Assembly (NCBI GenBank): GCA_014384285.1
Contig: JACNGE010000014.1
Coordinates: 1 to 64,000, forward strand
Direction of reading: 5' to 3'
Length of the DNA stretch: 64,000 bases
Origin: Actinomycetota bacterium
Lineage (GTDB): Bacteria > Actinomycetota > Acidimicrobiia > Actinomarinales > Actinomarinaceae
The position numbers and the translations under genes are program-made. Positions 7,143-14,878 of this stretch are shown piece by piece. The stretch's first letter is position 1. Each line of letters opens with the position of its first letter. A model generated the notes under the pieces. The model was not told the DNA's origin. It worked only from the letters and a program-made list of their open reading frames with translations, and did no database searches.

Positions 7143-8399
7143 ATGCTAGATCCACAAATACTAAGGAAAGATTTAGACCTCTTAAAAAACAATATAAGCA
7201 GAAGAGGTCTTGATATAGATATAAATTATTTAGTTGAACAAGATGAAAAAAGAAGAAAAGTTAAATTTGAAGCTGAACAAGCTAGGTCAGAGCAAAAAAA
7301 TATTGGTAAAGAGATTTCTCAAACAGAAGGAACCCAAAAAGAAAAACTTTTGAAAAAAGCTTCTGAATTAAGCGAAAATGTAAAACTCCTAAATGAAAAA
7401 TACGAACAGGAAGAAAAATTATTTTTTGATCAGTGGATAAAAATACCAAATTTAGTGGACGAATCATCTCCAACAGGAAAAACAGATCAGGACAATCTAG
7501 AAATAAAAAAAGTTGGAAACGTAAAAGATTTAAATGATATAAAAAATCACCTTGAAATTGGCGAAAATCTAAATTTAATTAATGTTGAGAAAGCTGCTGA
7601 AGTATCTGGTTCTAGGTTTTCATATATTTTTGGAGATCTTGTAAAAATTGAACTAAACCTTGTGTCTTGGGTTATGGATAAGTTATCAGATAAAGACTTT
7701 ACCCCCACTGTTCCACCAGTATTAGTTAGAGAGGAAGCACTATTTGGGACTGGGTTCTTTCCTGATGACGCAGAGCAGGTATATGAAATTCCAAAAGATG
7801 ATTTATATCTTGTTGGGACTTCAGAGGTTCCTCTTGCAGCTCTTCACTCTAATGAAATTTTAGATTTTGAATCATTACCACTTCGATACGCAGGATTTTC
7901 AACATGTTTTAGAAGAGAAGCTGGTACTTATGGAAAAGATACTACGGGTATATTTAGGGTTCATCAGTTTGATAAAGTAGAGATGTTTTCGTTTTGCAAT
8001 CCTGAAAAATCTAAAGAAGAACACGAATACTTACTATCCGTTGAAGAAGAAATACTTCAGGAGCTAGAAATACCCTACAGGGTTGTAGACGTTTGTACAG
8101 GAGATTTAGGTGCGTCAGCATCAAAGAAATATGATATTGAAGCTTGGATGCCAAGCCAACAAAACTATAGGGAAGTGACCTCTTGTTCCAATACCACAGA
8201 CTTTCAAGCTCGAAGACTTAATATTCGCACAAAAATAGATGGAAATACTACAACAATGCACACACTTAACGGAACAGCCCTTGCTGTTGGCAGAATTTTG
8301 ATTGCTCTAATTGAAAATAATCAACTTGCAGATGGTACTGTAGAATTTTCGGATTCTTTAAGTGAAATACTTGGCGTAAAAAAATTAAGCAAGAAATAA
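7143..8399 (+). CDS. serS: seryl-tRNA synthetase
   Basis: Class II synthetase charging tRNA-Ser and, in organisms using selenocysteine, also tRNA-Sec. The N-terminal coiled-coil arm covers about residues 25-100 (Lys/Glu rich). Motif 2 appears as TCFRREAGTYGKDTTG, followed by FRVHQFDKVEMF. Motif 3 is near the end (GTALAVGRILIALIEN). At 418 residues it has the normal family length. Three tRNA-Ser genes lie about 1.1 kb downstream. The 3' end overlaps the convergent LysE-type gene by 15 bases. Confidence 0.97.
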   Translation: MLDPQILRKDLDLLKNNISRRGLDIDINYLVEQDEKRRKVKFEAEQARSEQKNIGKEISQTEGTQKEKLLKKASELSENVKLLNEKYEQEEKLFFDQWIKIPNLVDESSPTGKTDQDNLEIKKVGNVKDLNDIKNHLEIGENLNLINVEKAAEVSGSRFSYIFGDLVKIELNLVSWVMDKLSDKDFTPTVPPVLVREEALFGTGFFPDDAEQVYEIPKDDLYLVGTSEVPLAALHSNEILDFESLPLRYAGFSTCFRREAGTYGKDTTGIFRVHQFDKVEMFSFCNPEKSKEEHEYLLSVEEEILQELEIPYRVVDVCTGDLGASASKKYDIEAWMPSQQNYREVTSCSNTTDFQARRLNIRTKIDGNTTTMHTLNGTALAVGRILIALIENNQLADGTVEFSDSLSEILGVKKLSKK

Positions 8400-8939
8400 A
8401 CTTCCAACCATACTTAGGGCTAACAACACATATACAGCCCTTTCAAGTTTTTGGTTTCCAATTAAAAAATTTTGAAGACTTTCACCTAAGTAAAGCCAAG
8501 TAAGCACACATGGACCTCCTACAACAAGATAAATTAAATTCGCTTGCAAGTGAGGTAATTGGAATGCAGTTAGTCCAGATACGGCCATAACAACTCCTTT
8601 AGGATTTACCCATTGAAAAAGCGCAGCTTGTAAAAAGGTAAAAGGCCTTTCCTCCTTGGCACTTTTTTGAATTGTTGTTTTCGTCATAGCAACTTTATAT
8701 GCAATATATAGAATCACTATGTAACCAGCATACTGAAGATATTCAAAAACAACATTGGGCACATAGGACAGTAAGTTCCCTCCAAGAAAGAATAAAAAAT
8801 TAAAACCTAGCCAAATACCAAAAAAATGAGGTAGCGATTTTTTTCTACCAAATCTTATTCCTGAGGCCATTAGCATTGAATTATTAGGACCTGGAGTAAT
8901 AGAAGTTACAAATGCAAAGATTCCAAATTCAATCATCAC
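8385..8939 (-). CDS. LysE/RhtB-family amino-acid exporter
   Basis: A 184-residue inner-membrane protein with about six helices. The N-terminal signature ITPGPNNSMLMASGIRFG, then GIWLGFNFLF, is diagnostic of the LysE/RhtB/CadD superfamily, and the family PKG element appears as WVNPKGVVMA. Members export amino acids or related metabolites by proton exchange; the substrate cannot be read from sequence. It converges with serS, with a 15-base tail overlap, and has about 100 bases of AT-rich spacer upstream, before tadA. Confidence 0.88.
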   Translation of the reverse strand: MMIEFGIFAFVTSITPGPNNSMLMASGIRFGRKKSLPHFFGIWLGFNFLFFLGGNLLSYVPNVVFEYLQYAGYIVILYIAYKVAMTKTTIQKSAKEERPFTFLQAALFQWVNPKGVVMAVSGLTAFQLPHLQANLIYLVVGGPCVLTWLYLGESLQNFLIGNQKLERAVYVLLALSMVGSLFLA

Positions 8940-9043
8940 ATGAGTTTATAGTATCTTATATTTTATCATATTTACATCTAGGAATAACTGAGATTTGAAC
9001 CTACTCTAGATTACAAAATCTCTCCTAGAATAAGTTTAGAAAT

Positions 9044-9502
9044 ATGAAGTACAAAACAGATATAGAAAAAATGCAGGTTGCTCTACTAGAAGCAAAGAAA
9101 GCATTAAAACTTGATGAAGTCCCCATTGGCGCTGCCATCTTTGACAAAGATGATAATTTGATTTCTTCTGCTCACAATAGAAGAGAAATAGATCAAAACC
9201 CCACCTCACATGCTGAAATTCTTGTTATCCAAGAAGCATCCAAGTTAATGAATACTTGGAGATTAGAGGAAGCAACTATAGTTGTTACTGTCGAGCCAGA
9301 CGCTATGTGTGCGGGAGCTATAGTAAACGCAAGAATTAAGACACTAATCTATGGGGTTCAAAATACAAAAGCTGGAGCGGCATATTCTTTATATAACATA
9401 CCCCAAGATCCAAGGTTAAATCACTATGTAGAGATTAGAGAAAATATATTGTCACATGAATCTGAAGTTATATTATCCTCTTTCTTTGAAAGTAAGAGAT
9501 AA
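9044..9502 (+). CDS. tadA: tRNA-specific adenosine deaminase TadA, zinc ligand replaced
   Basis: TadA deaminates A34 of tRNA-Arg(ACG) to inosine. The 152-residue protein has the family fold and the catalytic HAE (His56, Glu58), plus the downstream CAGAIVNARI. The zinc motif normally reads EPCxMC, but here it is EPDAMC: the first cysteine ligand is Asp86 (codon GAC, 9299-9301), while Cys89 remains. Two base changes separate TGC from GAC, so a single miscall does not explain it. The target tRNA-Arg(ACG) lies just downstream. Either Asp coordinates zinc or the enzyme is impaired; a second TadA elsewhere is possible. A TAAGTT box seven bases before the ATG suggests a leaderless start. Confidence 0.9.
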   Translation: MKYKTDIEKMQVALLEAKKALKLDEVPIGAAIFDKDDNLISSAHNRREIDQNPTSHAEILVIQEASKLMNTWRLEEATIVVTVEPDAMCAGAIVNARIKTLIYGVQNTKAGAAYSLYNIPQDPRLNHYVEIRENILSHESEVILSSFFESKR

Positions 9503-9529
9503 GTAAACTAAGAACTTAGGTCTTCAACT

Positions 9530-9618
9530 GGAGGGATCGCATAGTCTGGCCTAGTGCGCACGCTTGGAAAGCGTGTAAGGGTTTATCCCCTTCGAGGGTT
9601 CGAATCCCTCTCCCTCCG
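9530..9618 (+). tRNA. tRNA-Ser(GGA)
   Basis: Class II tRNA with a long variable arm. Acceptor GGAGGGA/TCCCTCC, anticodon stem ACGCT-TGGAAA-GCGT around anticodon GGA, variable arm TAAGGGTTTATCCCCT, T arm GAGGGTTCGAATCCCTC, discriminator G. It is the first of a run of four tRNA genes on the plus strand. Confidence 0.95.
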
Positions 9619-9640
9619 CGTAGAAGATTTATACCCTTTT

Positions 9641-9726
9641 GGAGGGATGGCCGAGCGGACGAAGGCGATAGTCTTGAAAACTATTGTATGTATTCCATAC
9701 CGTGGGTTCGAATCCCACTCCCTCCG
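9641..9726 (+). tRNA. tRNA-Ser(TGA)
   Basis: Acceptor GGAGGGA/TCCCTCC, anticodon stem ATAGT/ACTAT around CTTGAAA (anticodon TGA, reading UCN serine codons), a variable arm, T arm GTGGGTTCGAATCCCAC, discriminator G. Acceptor and T arm are close to the other two serine tRNAs, as expected for one synthetase. Confidence 0.95.
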
Positions 9727-9733
9727 CAAGCCT

Positions 9734-9900
<167 letters not shown>

Positions 9901-9914
9901 CTTAGAGTTTAAAT

Positions 9915-10577
9915 CTAGTAATTAAAAAGAGGTTCTTCTAAATTCCATCCTGGTTCGTTACCCCAGGTATTAAGAAAAGTAACATTTTCTACGGGTTCTC
10001 TTTTGGCGACTCCCCATTTTCCTAATGGATATCCAGCTGTTACAACAGCATTAATTTGCCACCCTTTGTCCACAGGAATATTCAAAGCTTCAAAAGCTTT
10101 CTCTTGATTAAACATTCCAAGAACTGTTGTCAGGCAAGTTCCAATTCCATGAGCTCTTCCAGCCAACATTAAATTCCAAATTGCAGGATAGATTGAAGAT
10201 CCAGTTGGATCGTTTCTAGATAAAACTACAAACTGAGCAGGTACTTTGTGGAAGTTTTCGGATAACCATGTAGCTGATTTACTAATCCTGATTACTTGTT
10301 TTGCTTTATTTTCATCTAAAACTTTTGATGCGCCCATATCTGGATTGTTTTCATAATAATCTCTTATGTAAATGTCCCATGCTTCTCTGTAATAATCACC
10401 AAGTTTATTTTTTACATCTGGTTCCGTAACTATAATAAATTTCCAACTTTGATTATTAGCTCCGCTTGGTGCTCGAACAGCTGCGTCAACCATCTGAATT
10501 AAAATATTTTCAGGAATCGGGTCTTCCTTAACCCTTCTCATAGCACGAGTTGTATAAAGTGCTTCAAATACATCCAT
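9915..10577 (-). CDS. nitroreductase-family FMN oxidoreductase
   Basis: A 220-residue member of the FMN-dependent nitroreductase superfamily. The N-terminal TTRAMRRVKEDPIPEN gives the FMN-phosphate-binding arginines. APSGANNQSWKFIIV is the second FMN motif, and GIGTCLTTVL and INAVVTAGYPLGKW are the C-terminal elements. Such enzymes reduce nitro, quinone or enoyl-type substrates with NAD(P)H; the physiological substrate cannot be read here. The start is 26 bases from that of the divergent crotonase, so the two promoters overlap. Confidence 0.88.
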   Translation of the reverse strand: MDVFEALYTTRAMRRVKEDPIPENILIQMVDAAVRAPSGANNQSWKFIIVTEPDVKNKLGDYYREAWDIYIRDYYENNPDMGASKVLDENKAKQVIRISKSATWLSENFHKVPAQFVVLSRNDPTGSSIYPAIWNLMLAGRAHGIGTCLTTVLGMFNQEKAFEALNIPVDKGWQINAVVTAGYPLGKWGVAKREPVENVTFLNTWGNEPGWNLEEPLFNY

Positions 10578-10590
10578 CTGAATATCTTAC

Positions 10591-10596
10591 TAAGAT
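10591..10596 (+). promoter_or_regulatory. -10 box TAAGAT, leaderless promoter
   Basis: TAAGAT ends seven bases before the ATG at 10604 and supports that start over the upstream ORF-track start at 10550, which would place the promoter inside the gene. Confidence 0.5.
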
Positions 10597-10603
10597 AATT
10601 CTT

Positions 10604-11413
10604 ATGGAAGAGAAATTAATTAAAGAAATTAATAATGAAGTGGCTTATATCTGGATAAACAGGCCCGATAAAAAGAATGCCATGGATTTTGATGTATGGT
10701 TTGGTATCCCAGATTTAATAAATGAAATAAATGAGAATGAAGAAGCTAAATGCATACTGCTTCTAGGCAAAGGAGACTCATTTTCTGCAGGTATAGATAT
10801 TGCAACATTTATGGGTGATATGAGTTTAAATGAAAACCTCTCCTCAACCACTAGCGACAGAAGAAAAACAATGAAATTGATAGAGGAAATGCAAGGAGCA
10901 TTTACTACAATAGCTAATTCTAAAATACCCGTAATTGCATTAGCTCACGGTTTTTGTCTAGGAGGAGCTACAAGTATGATTTCAGCTTGTGATATTCGAC
11001 TCTCCACTAAAGAAGCAAAGTTCTCAATTGGCGAGACTAAATTAGGGCTAGTAGCTGATGTTGGAATATTGCAAAGAATGCCCAAAATTGTATCAAAGGG
11101 AGATGTAAGAGAATTAGCTTTTACAGGAAGACATTTTGATGGTATTCATGCGGATAAAATTAGATTTGTTAATGCTATATATGAGAGTGTTGATGAACTT
11201 TATGAAGCTGGAAGAGCCCTTGCTGAAGAGATTGCAAAAAATTCAAAAAATATAGTTGTTGGAACTAAAGAGGTTTTAAATAAGGGTGAAGATCTATCGA
11301 CGGAACAAGCACTTGATTATGTACGTTTATGGAATACGTCATATTTAATTTCTGAGGATTTAAAAGAAGGGGTAACAGCTTTCTTTGAAAAAAGAGATCC
11401 AGACTTTAAATAA
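10604..11413 (+). CDS. enoyl-CoA hydratase/isomerase family protein
   Basis: Crotonase-fold protein of 269 residues from the preferred start (MEEKLIKEINN). Oxyanion-hole elements are visible: FSAGIDIATFM (first) and AHGFCLGGATSMISACDIRL (second). SIGETKLGLVADVG follows, where hydratases have an acidic residue. It probably hydrates or isomerises enoyl-CoA in fatty-acid or amino-acid breakdown, consistent with the acyl-CoA dehydrogenase and EtfD-like genes later in the window. The ORF track adds 18 residues upstream, but a -10 box lies in that stretch. It converges with dgt, overlapping by eight bases. Confidence 0.9.
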   Translation: MEEKLIKEINNEVAYIWINRPDKKNAMDFDVWFGIPDLINEINENEEAKCILLLGKGDSFSAGIDIATFMGDMSLNENLSSTTSDRRKTMKLIEEMQGAFTTIANSKIPVIALAHGFCLGGATSMISACDIRLSTKEAKFSIGETKLGLVADVGILQRMPKIVSKGDVRELAFTGRHFDGIHADKIRFVNAIYESVDELYEAGRALAEEIAKNSKNIVVGTKEVLNKGEDLSTEQALDYVRLWNTSYLISEDLKEGVTAFFEKRDPDFK

Positions 11414-12386
11414 TTTGTTCGTAAGAAGATAAAGCAAACCTATCAGTCATTCCCGCTACGTAATCTATAGCATTTTCAAGGTCTGACTGTGCTTGAATAT
11501 ATGCTTCAGGCAATTCATTTGTTTTTTTTGTAAAATGTTCAACAAGACTTACGACAATTTCCTGATATTCCACCCTTTTAGTTTCTGTTCCTTTTCTTAG
11601 ATAAACATTTTCGAACATGAAGTCTCTTAATTCCTGCATATGAGCAGATACAGCACTGTCCATTTGAACTTCTCCGCTTGATGAAGCTTTAAAAATACCC
11701 GAAATAAGACTATTAATCCATGTTTTTCCAGGAGGTCCAAGTTCATTTACTATAGAATTTGGAATATCATTTTCTTTCAAAACTCCAGCCCTAATAGCAT
11801 CTTCAACATCGTGAGTTAGGTAGGCAATTCTATCTGCAAATCTGCAAATCATTCCTTCTTGCGTAATAGGTTCTTCCTCATACTTCCAAGGATGTTTATG
11901 TATTCCATCTAGTGTTTCATAAGAAAGGTTGAGGTTCTCAATCTTATCTAATACTTTTACTGAATTTTCAGAATGACTCCAGCCATTTGGATGTAGTTTA
12001 TCTAAAGCATCTTCTCCTGTATGACCGAAGGGTGAATGACCTACGTCATGTCCCATACATATAGCTTCAGTTAAATCAGGGTTGAGTCCCATAGTTTTAG
12101 CGATGGATCTACCAACCTGAGTGACTTGTAAAGTGTGGGTCATTCTTGTAATAAAATGATCTCCATCAGGATTAATAAATACTTGAGTCTTGTGCTTAAG
12201 CCTTCTAAAAGCTTTTGAGTGAATTATGCGATCACGATCTCGCTCGAATGCTGTCCTAAACATATCCGGCTCCTCATTGAGACTTCTCCCAAGAGATTTT
12301 TCAGACAAAGCTGCATGTGAAGAAAGAGTAACTCTTTCATTCACCTCTCGCCACTCACGGTCTCTCAGAATAAATGAATCATTCAT
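11406..12386 (-). CDS. dgt: deoxyguanosinetriphosphate triphosphohydrolase-like protein
   Basis: HD-domain dNTP triphosphohydrolase, which would cut dGTP or other dNTPs to the nucleoside and tripolyphosphate. Metal ligands are visible: the His of THTLQVTQ, the HD pair in CMGHDVGHSPFGHTGE, and a later Asp in LTHDVEDAIRAG. The N-terminal DRIIHSKAFRRLKHKTQVF is the usual substrate-binding segment. Its 326 residues match the shorter Dgt-like group 2 proteins rather than the 500-residue E. coli enzyme. It lies 16 bases after the nucleotidase gene in the same direction, suggesting a nucleotide-clearing operon. Confidence 0.92.
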   Translation of the reverse strand: MNDSFILRDREWREVNERVTLSSHAALSEKSLGRSLNEEPDMFRTAFERDRDRIIHSKAFRRLKHKTQVFINPDGDHFITRMTHTLQVTQVGRSIAKTMGLNPDLTEAICMGHDVGHSPFGHTGEDALDKLHPNGWSHSENSVKVLDKIENLNLSYETLDGIHKHPWKYEEEPITQEGMICRFADRIAYLTHDVEDAIRAGVLKENDIPNSIVNELGPPGKTWINSLISGIFKASSSGEVQMDSAVSAHMQELRDFMFENVYLRKGTETKRVEYQEIVVSLVEHFTKKTNELPEAYIQAQSDLENAIDYVAGMTDRFALSSYEQII

Positions 12387-12402
12387 ACTTTTACCTTAAA
12401 CA

Positions 12403-12999
12403 CTAAAAAGAATTTAATAAAGGAATTAAATCAGACCAATTTTTTATGCTAAATGTTCCCTCAAGGTGTGAGTTGTAAGGTCTTTCAAATCTAATAATTT
12501 TTTTCTCTGGAACATGGTTAATGAAATTCTCTAGTTGATATGGTGCATCATCTAGATATACTTCACAGTTAATCGTCCATTTATCTTCAATGAAGTGGAC
12601 TTCTTTTGTAGGAATTTTCTTTTCACCCAGCCATATGAGGGTATCATGTATGGACCACCATGGTTTTGATGAGATGATGACAACTTCGTGACCCATTTTT
12701 GACAGTTCTAATAAAGTTTCTTGTGATTGGTCATAAAGCTCTAAATGTCTAAAAATTGAAGAGCCGTTAATATCCATAGCCCACTTCCAGAAGTCTTTGT
12801 CTGAATCGAAATGAGTTAATGGTTTTGAGAGACCCCAATCAGTTATTTCTTCTTCAGAGATTTTTGTACCAAATTCTAAAGCATACTGTGTAGTCCATCC
12901 TTTAGTAAAATCTGCAACTACTCCATCTAAATCTACACCAATTCTCACTTGACTAAGTTTAATTCTTTGGTGCATTATAGAAAGGTAATCTATTACCAT
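12403..12999 (-). CDS. HAD-family 5'(3')-deoxyribonucleotidase-like
   Basis: A 198-residue HAD phosphatase. Motif I is GVDLDGVVADF, motif II is VIISSKPW, and motif IV is the Asp pair in EVYLDDAP. The layout matches the NT5C deoxyribonucleotidase family, which dephosphorylates dNMPs. An internal ATG (residue 9, MHQRIKLSQ) is an equally good start. It is divergent from dnaX across only eight bases and lies upstream of dgt. Both hydrolyse deoxynucleotides, so together they may regulate dNTP pools; this is inference from context. Confidence 0.8.
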   Translation of the reverse strand: MVIDYLSIMHQRIKLSQVRIGVDLDGVVADFTKGWTTQYALEFGTKISEEEITDWGLSKPLTHFDSDKDFWKWAMDINGSSIFRHLELYDQSQETLLELSKMGHEVVIISSKPWWSIHDTLIWLGEKKIPTKEVHFIEDKWTINCEVYLDDAPYQLENFINHVPEKKIIRFERPYNSHLEGTFSIKNWSDLIPLLNSF

Positions 13000-13007
13000 T
13001 TAATATT

Positions 13008-14540
13008 ATGCAACAAGCACTATACAGAAAATATCGACCTGAGAAACTTACAGAACTAGTGGGACAAGAAGAGGCAGTTTCATTAATTTCTAAACAGATT
13101 GAGAAAGACAGTCTAGGTCATGCTTATCTTTTTTCTGGACCAAGAGGAGTTGGAAAAACTTCATTAGCAAGAATAATCGCAACTCAGCTTGGGTGTGATC
13201 CTGTATTTGATATAACTGAAATTGATGCCGCATCTAACAACAAAGTAGATGACATTAGAGACATGAATGAAAGTGTGAACTTTATTGCGAGCAGCCCGGG
13301 TAAAAAAAGGGTGTACATCTTAGATGAGGTTCATATGTTATCAAATGCAGCATCTAATGCATTTTTAAAAACCTTAGAAGAGCCACCAGAACACATAATT
13401 TTTATTTTGGCAACAACTGAACCCGAGAGAGTACTTGAAACCGTTAAGAGCAGAACAACTCATATAGTTTTTAAAAAAATACCGGAAGAAGAAATTGTAA
13501 AAACTCTTCAGAAAATTGGGAAAAAAGAAAAGATGAAACTTAGTGTTGAAGTTTTAAGCACAATCGCTTCCTTTTCCGATGGATCATTAAGAGATGGAAT
13601 TAACTTATTTGAACAAACATATAATACTTTTGGAACAAAATCAACAGTCGATGACTTATACGGGATACTTGGCAAGCTAAGTACAAAAGAATTTGAAATA
13701 ATAGTTAATTCAATTGAAACACAAGATACTGGTTCTGTCTTGGGAGTGCTAAGGGATGCATACCAAAAGGGCTTGCAACCAAATGATATTGTAAACTCTA
13801 TCTCTGAATTTTTTAGGAATATGTTTTATTTGAAATATCTAGCGGGAGATTCCAAACTCGAAAGTCTTACACCAACTCTTAAAAAGCTCTTAGAAGATGC
13901 AGATAAAAAAATAAACGCAAAACAATTGATTCGAATCCTGGATTTAATTGATGAATTGAATCATAATCTTTCAAACAGTACATCTCAGCATCTGAAGCTT
14001 GAGTTATTTTTAATGAAAGTAATAAGACCAGAATTAGGATCTGATATAAAAACAGTCAGCTATAGGGTTGATTTATTAGAGGGAAAAATTTCAAATTCTG
14101 AAACAACCATTAAACAAATAAACTCTAAACCACATAATGAAGATACCGCTGTAGCTAAAGAGGTACCAAAAAAAACAGATATTAGAAAAAATGTACAAAA
14201 AAAAGAATCCCTAGGTAATTTCGATGTTTATTGGCCAAAAATTCTCGAAGAAATGAAAAAAGAATTATCTCCAAGGAAATTTTCCTACCTAACAGCTGTA
14301 AGATCTGAGGTTGAAGAAGAGGATACAATAAATCTTATTGTTGACAAAGAGAACGAATTTTTATTTGAACAACTAAAAAAATCTCAAGAAATTACAGAAC
14401 TACTAAAGTCAACAACTGCAAAAATGATGGGTTTAGAGGTAGTAGTTAAAGTATCTTTAAACCCCAATGCAAGAGTAAGCGATGAAGAAAAAGGCTTAAG
14501 TGTTGCACAAGAAATATTTGATGTCGAAGATTTAAGCTAA
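13008..14540 (+). CDS. dnaX: DNA polymerase III gamma/tau subunit, no zinc module
   Basis: Clamp-loader ATPase. Residues 1-220 hold the AAA+ core: Walker A GPRGVGKTSLARI (about 44-56), Walker B VYILDEVHML, sensor 1 ATTEPERV and an SRTTHIVFKKI segment (the family usually has SRC). Between LGCD and DITEIDAASN only a few residues are present; the usual four-cysteine zinc module of roughly 20 residues is missing. Domain III and a lysine-rich linker (about 370-405) are followed by a tau-like C-terminal domain ending at residue 510. It has its own short promoter gap and converges with the small gene at 14537. Confidence 0.94.
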   Translation: MQQALYRKYRPEKLTELVGQEEAVSLISKQIEKDSLGHAYLFSGPRGVGKTSLARIIATQLGCDPVFDITEIDAASNNKVDDIRDMNESVNFIASSPGKKRVYILDEVHMLSNAASNAFLKTLEEPPEHIIFILATTEPERVLETVKSRTTHIVFKKIPEEEIVKTLQKIGKKEKMKLSVEVLSTIASFSDGSLRDGINLFEQTYNTFGTKSTVDDLYGILGKLSTKEFEIIVNSIETQDTGSVLGVLRDAYQKGLQPNDIVNSISEFFRNMFYLKYLAGDSKLESLTPTLKKLLEDADKKINAKQLIRILDLIDELNHNLSNSTSQHLKLELFLMKVIRPELGSDIKTVSYRVDLLEGKISNSETTIKQINSKPHNEDTAVAKEVPKKTDIRKNVQKKESLGNFDVYWPKILEEMKKELSPRKFSYLTAVRSEVEEEDTINLIVDKENEFLFEQLKKSQEITELLKSTTAKMMGLEVVVKVSLNPNARVSDEEKGLSVAQEIFDVEDLS

Positions 14541-14878
14541 GATTCTTTAAAGTTAAGTTCACTCAAAGCTACTGTAATTCTTCTAGATCCTTGATTCTGT
14601 GCACTTTTACAAAGTTCGATAAAGCTTCTAAGCTCTCCAGTTCTAAATTTTTTAAGATTATCTCCAGCAGCAATAGACTCACTACGCTCTCTTTCCAGGA
14701 GTTTAATCTCTATTTCTTTTGCTCTTGCTAAATATGTACTACTTACCTCAAATAAGGTATCTATTCCATCTGCTATTGGGGGGTTAATATGGCCCATTAT
14801 TACATCAATATATTCATTAATTTCTGCATGAAGATCTTCAACATTAGATAAACCTTTTTTTAAGGGAAACTTTTGCAT
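14537..14878 (-). CDS. conserved-looking small protein, unknown
   Basis: A 113-residue soluble protein with predicted long helices and many charged residues (EIEIKLLERERSES, then GELRSFIELCKSAQ). There is no signal, membrane segment or known motif. Its start overlaps the murJ stop by one base, so it is translated from the murJ mRNA, and its 3' end overlaps dnaX by four bases. Helical content suggests a coiled-coil adaptor. I do not recognise a family. Confidence 0.7.
   Translation of the reverse strand: MQKFPLKKGLSNVEDLHAEINEYIDVIMGHINPPIADGIDTLFEVSSTYLARAKEIEIKLLERERSESIAAGDNLKKFRTGELRSFIELCKSAQNQGSRRITVALSELNFKES

Noticed and set aside
8985-9030. tRNA-like stretch on the minus strand (GTAGGTTCAAATCTC with a nearby TTTTGTAAT loop)
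   Set aside because: The T-arm-like sequence cannot form a 5-bp stem and the acceptor ends do not pair. It may be a decayed tRNA remnant but the evidence is too thin to annotate.
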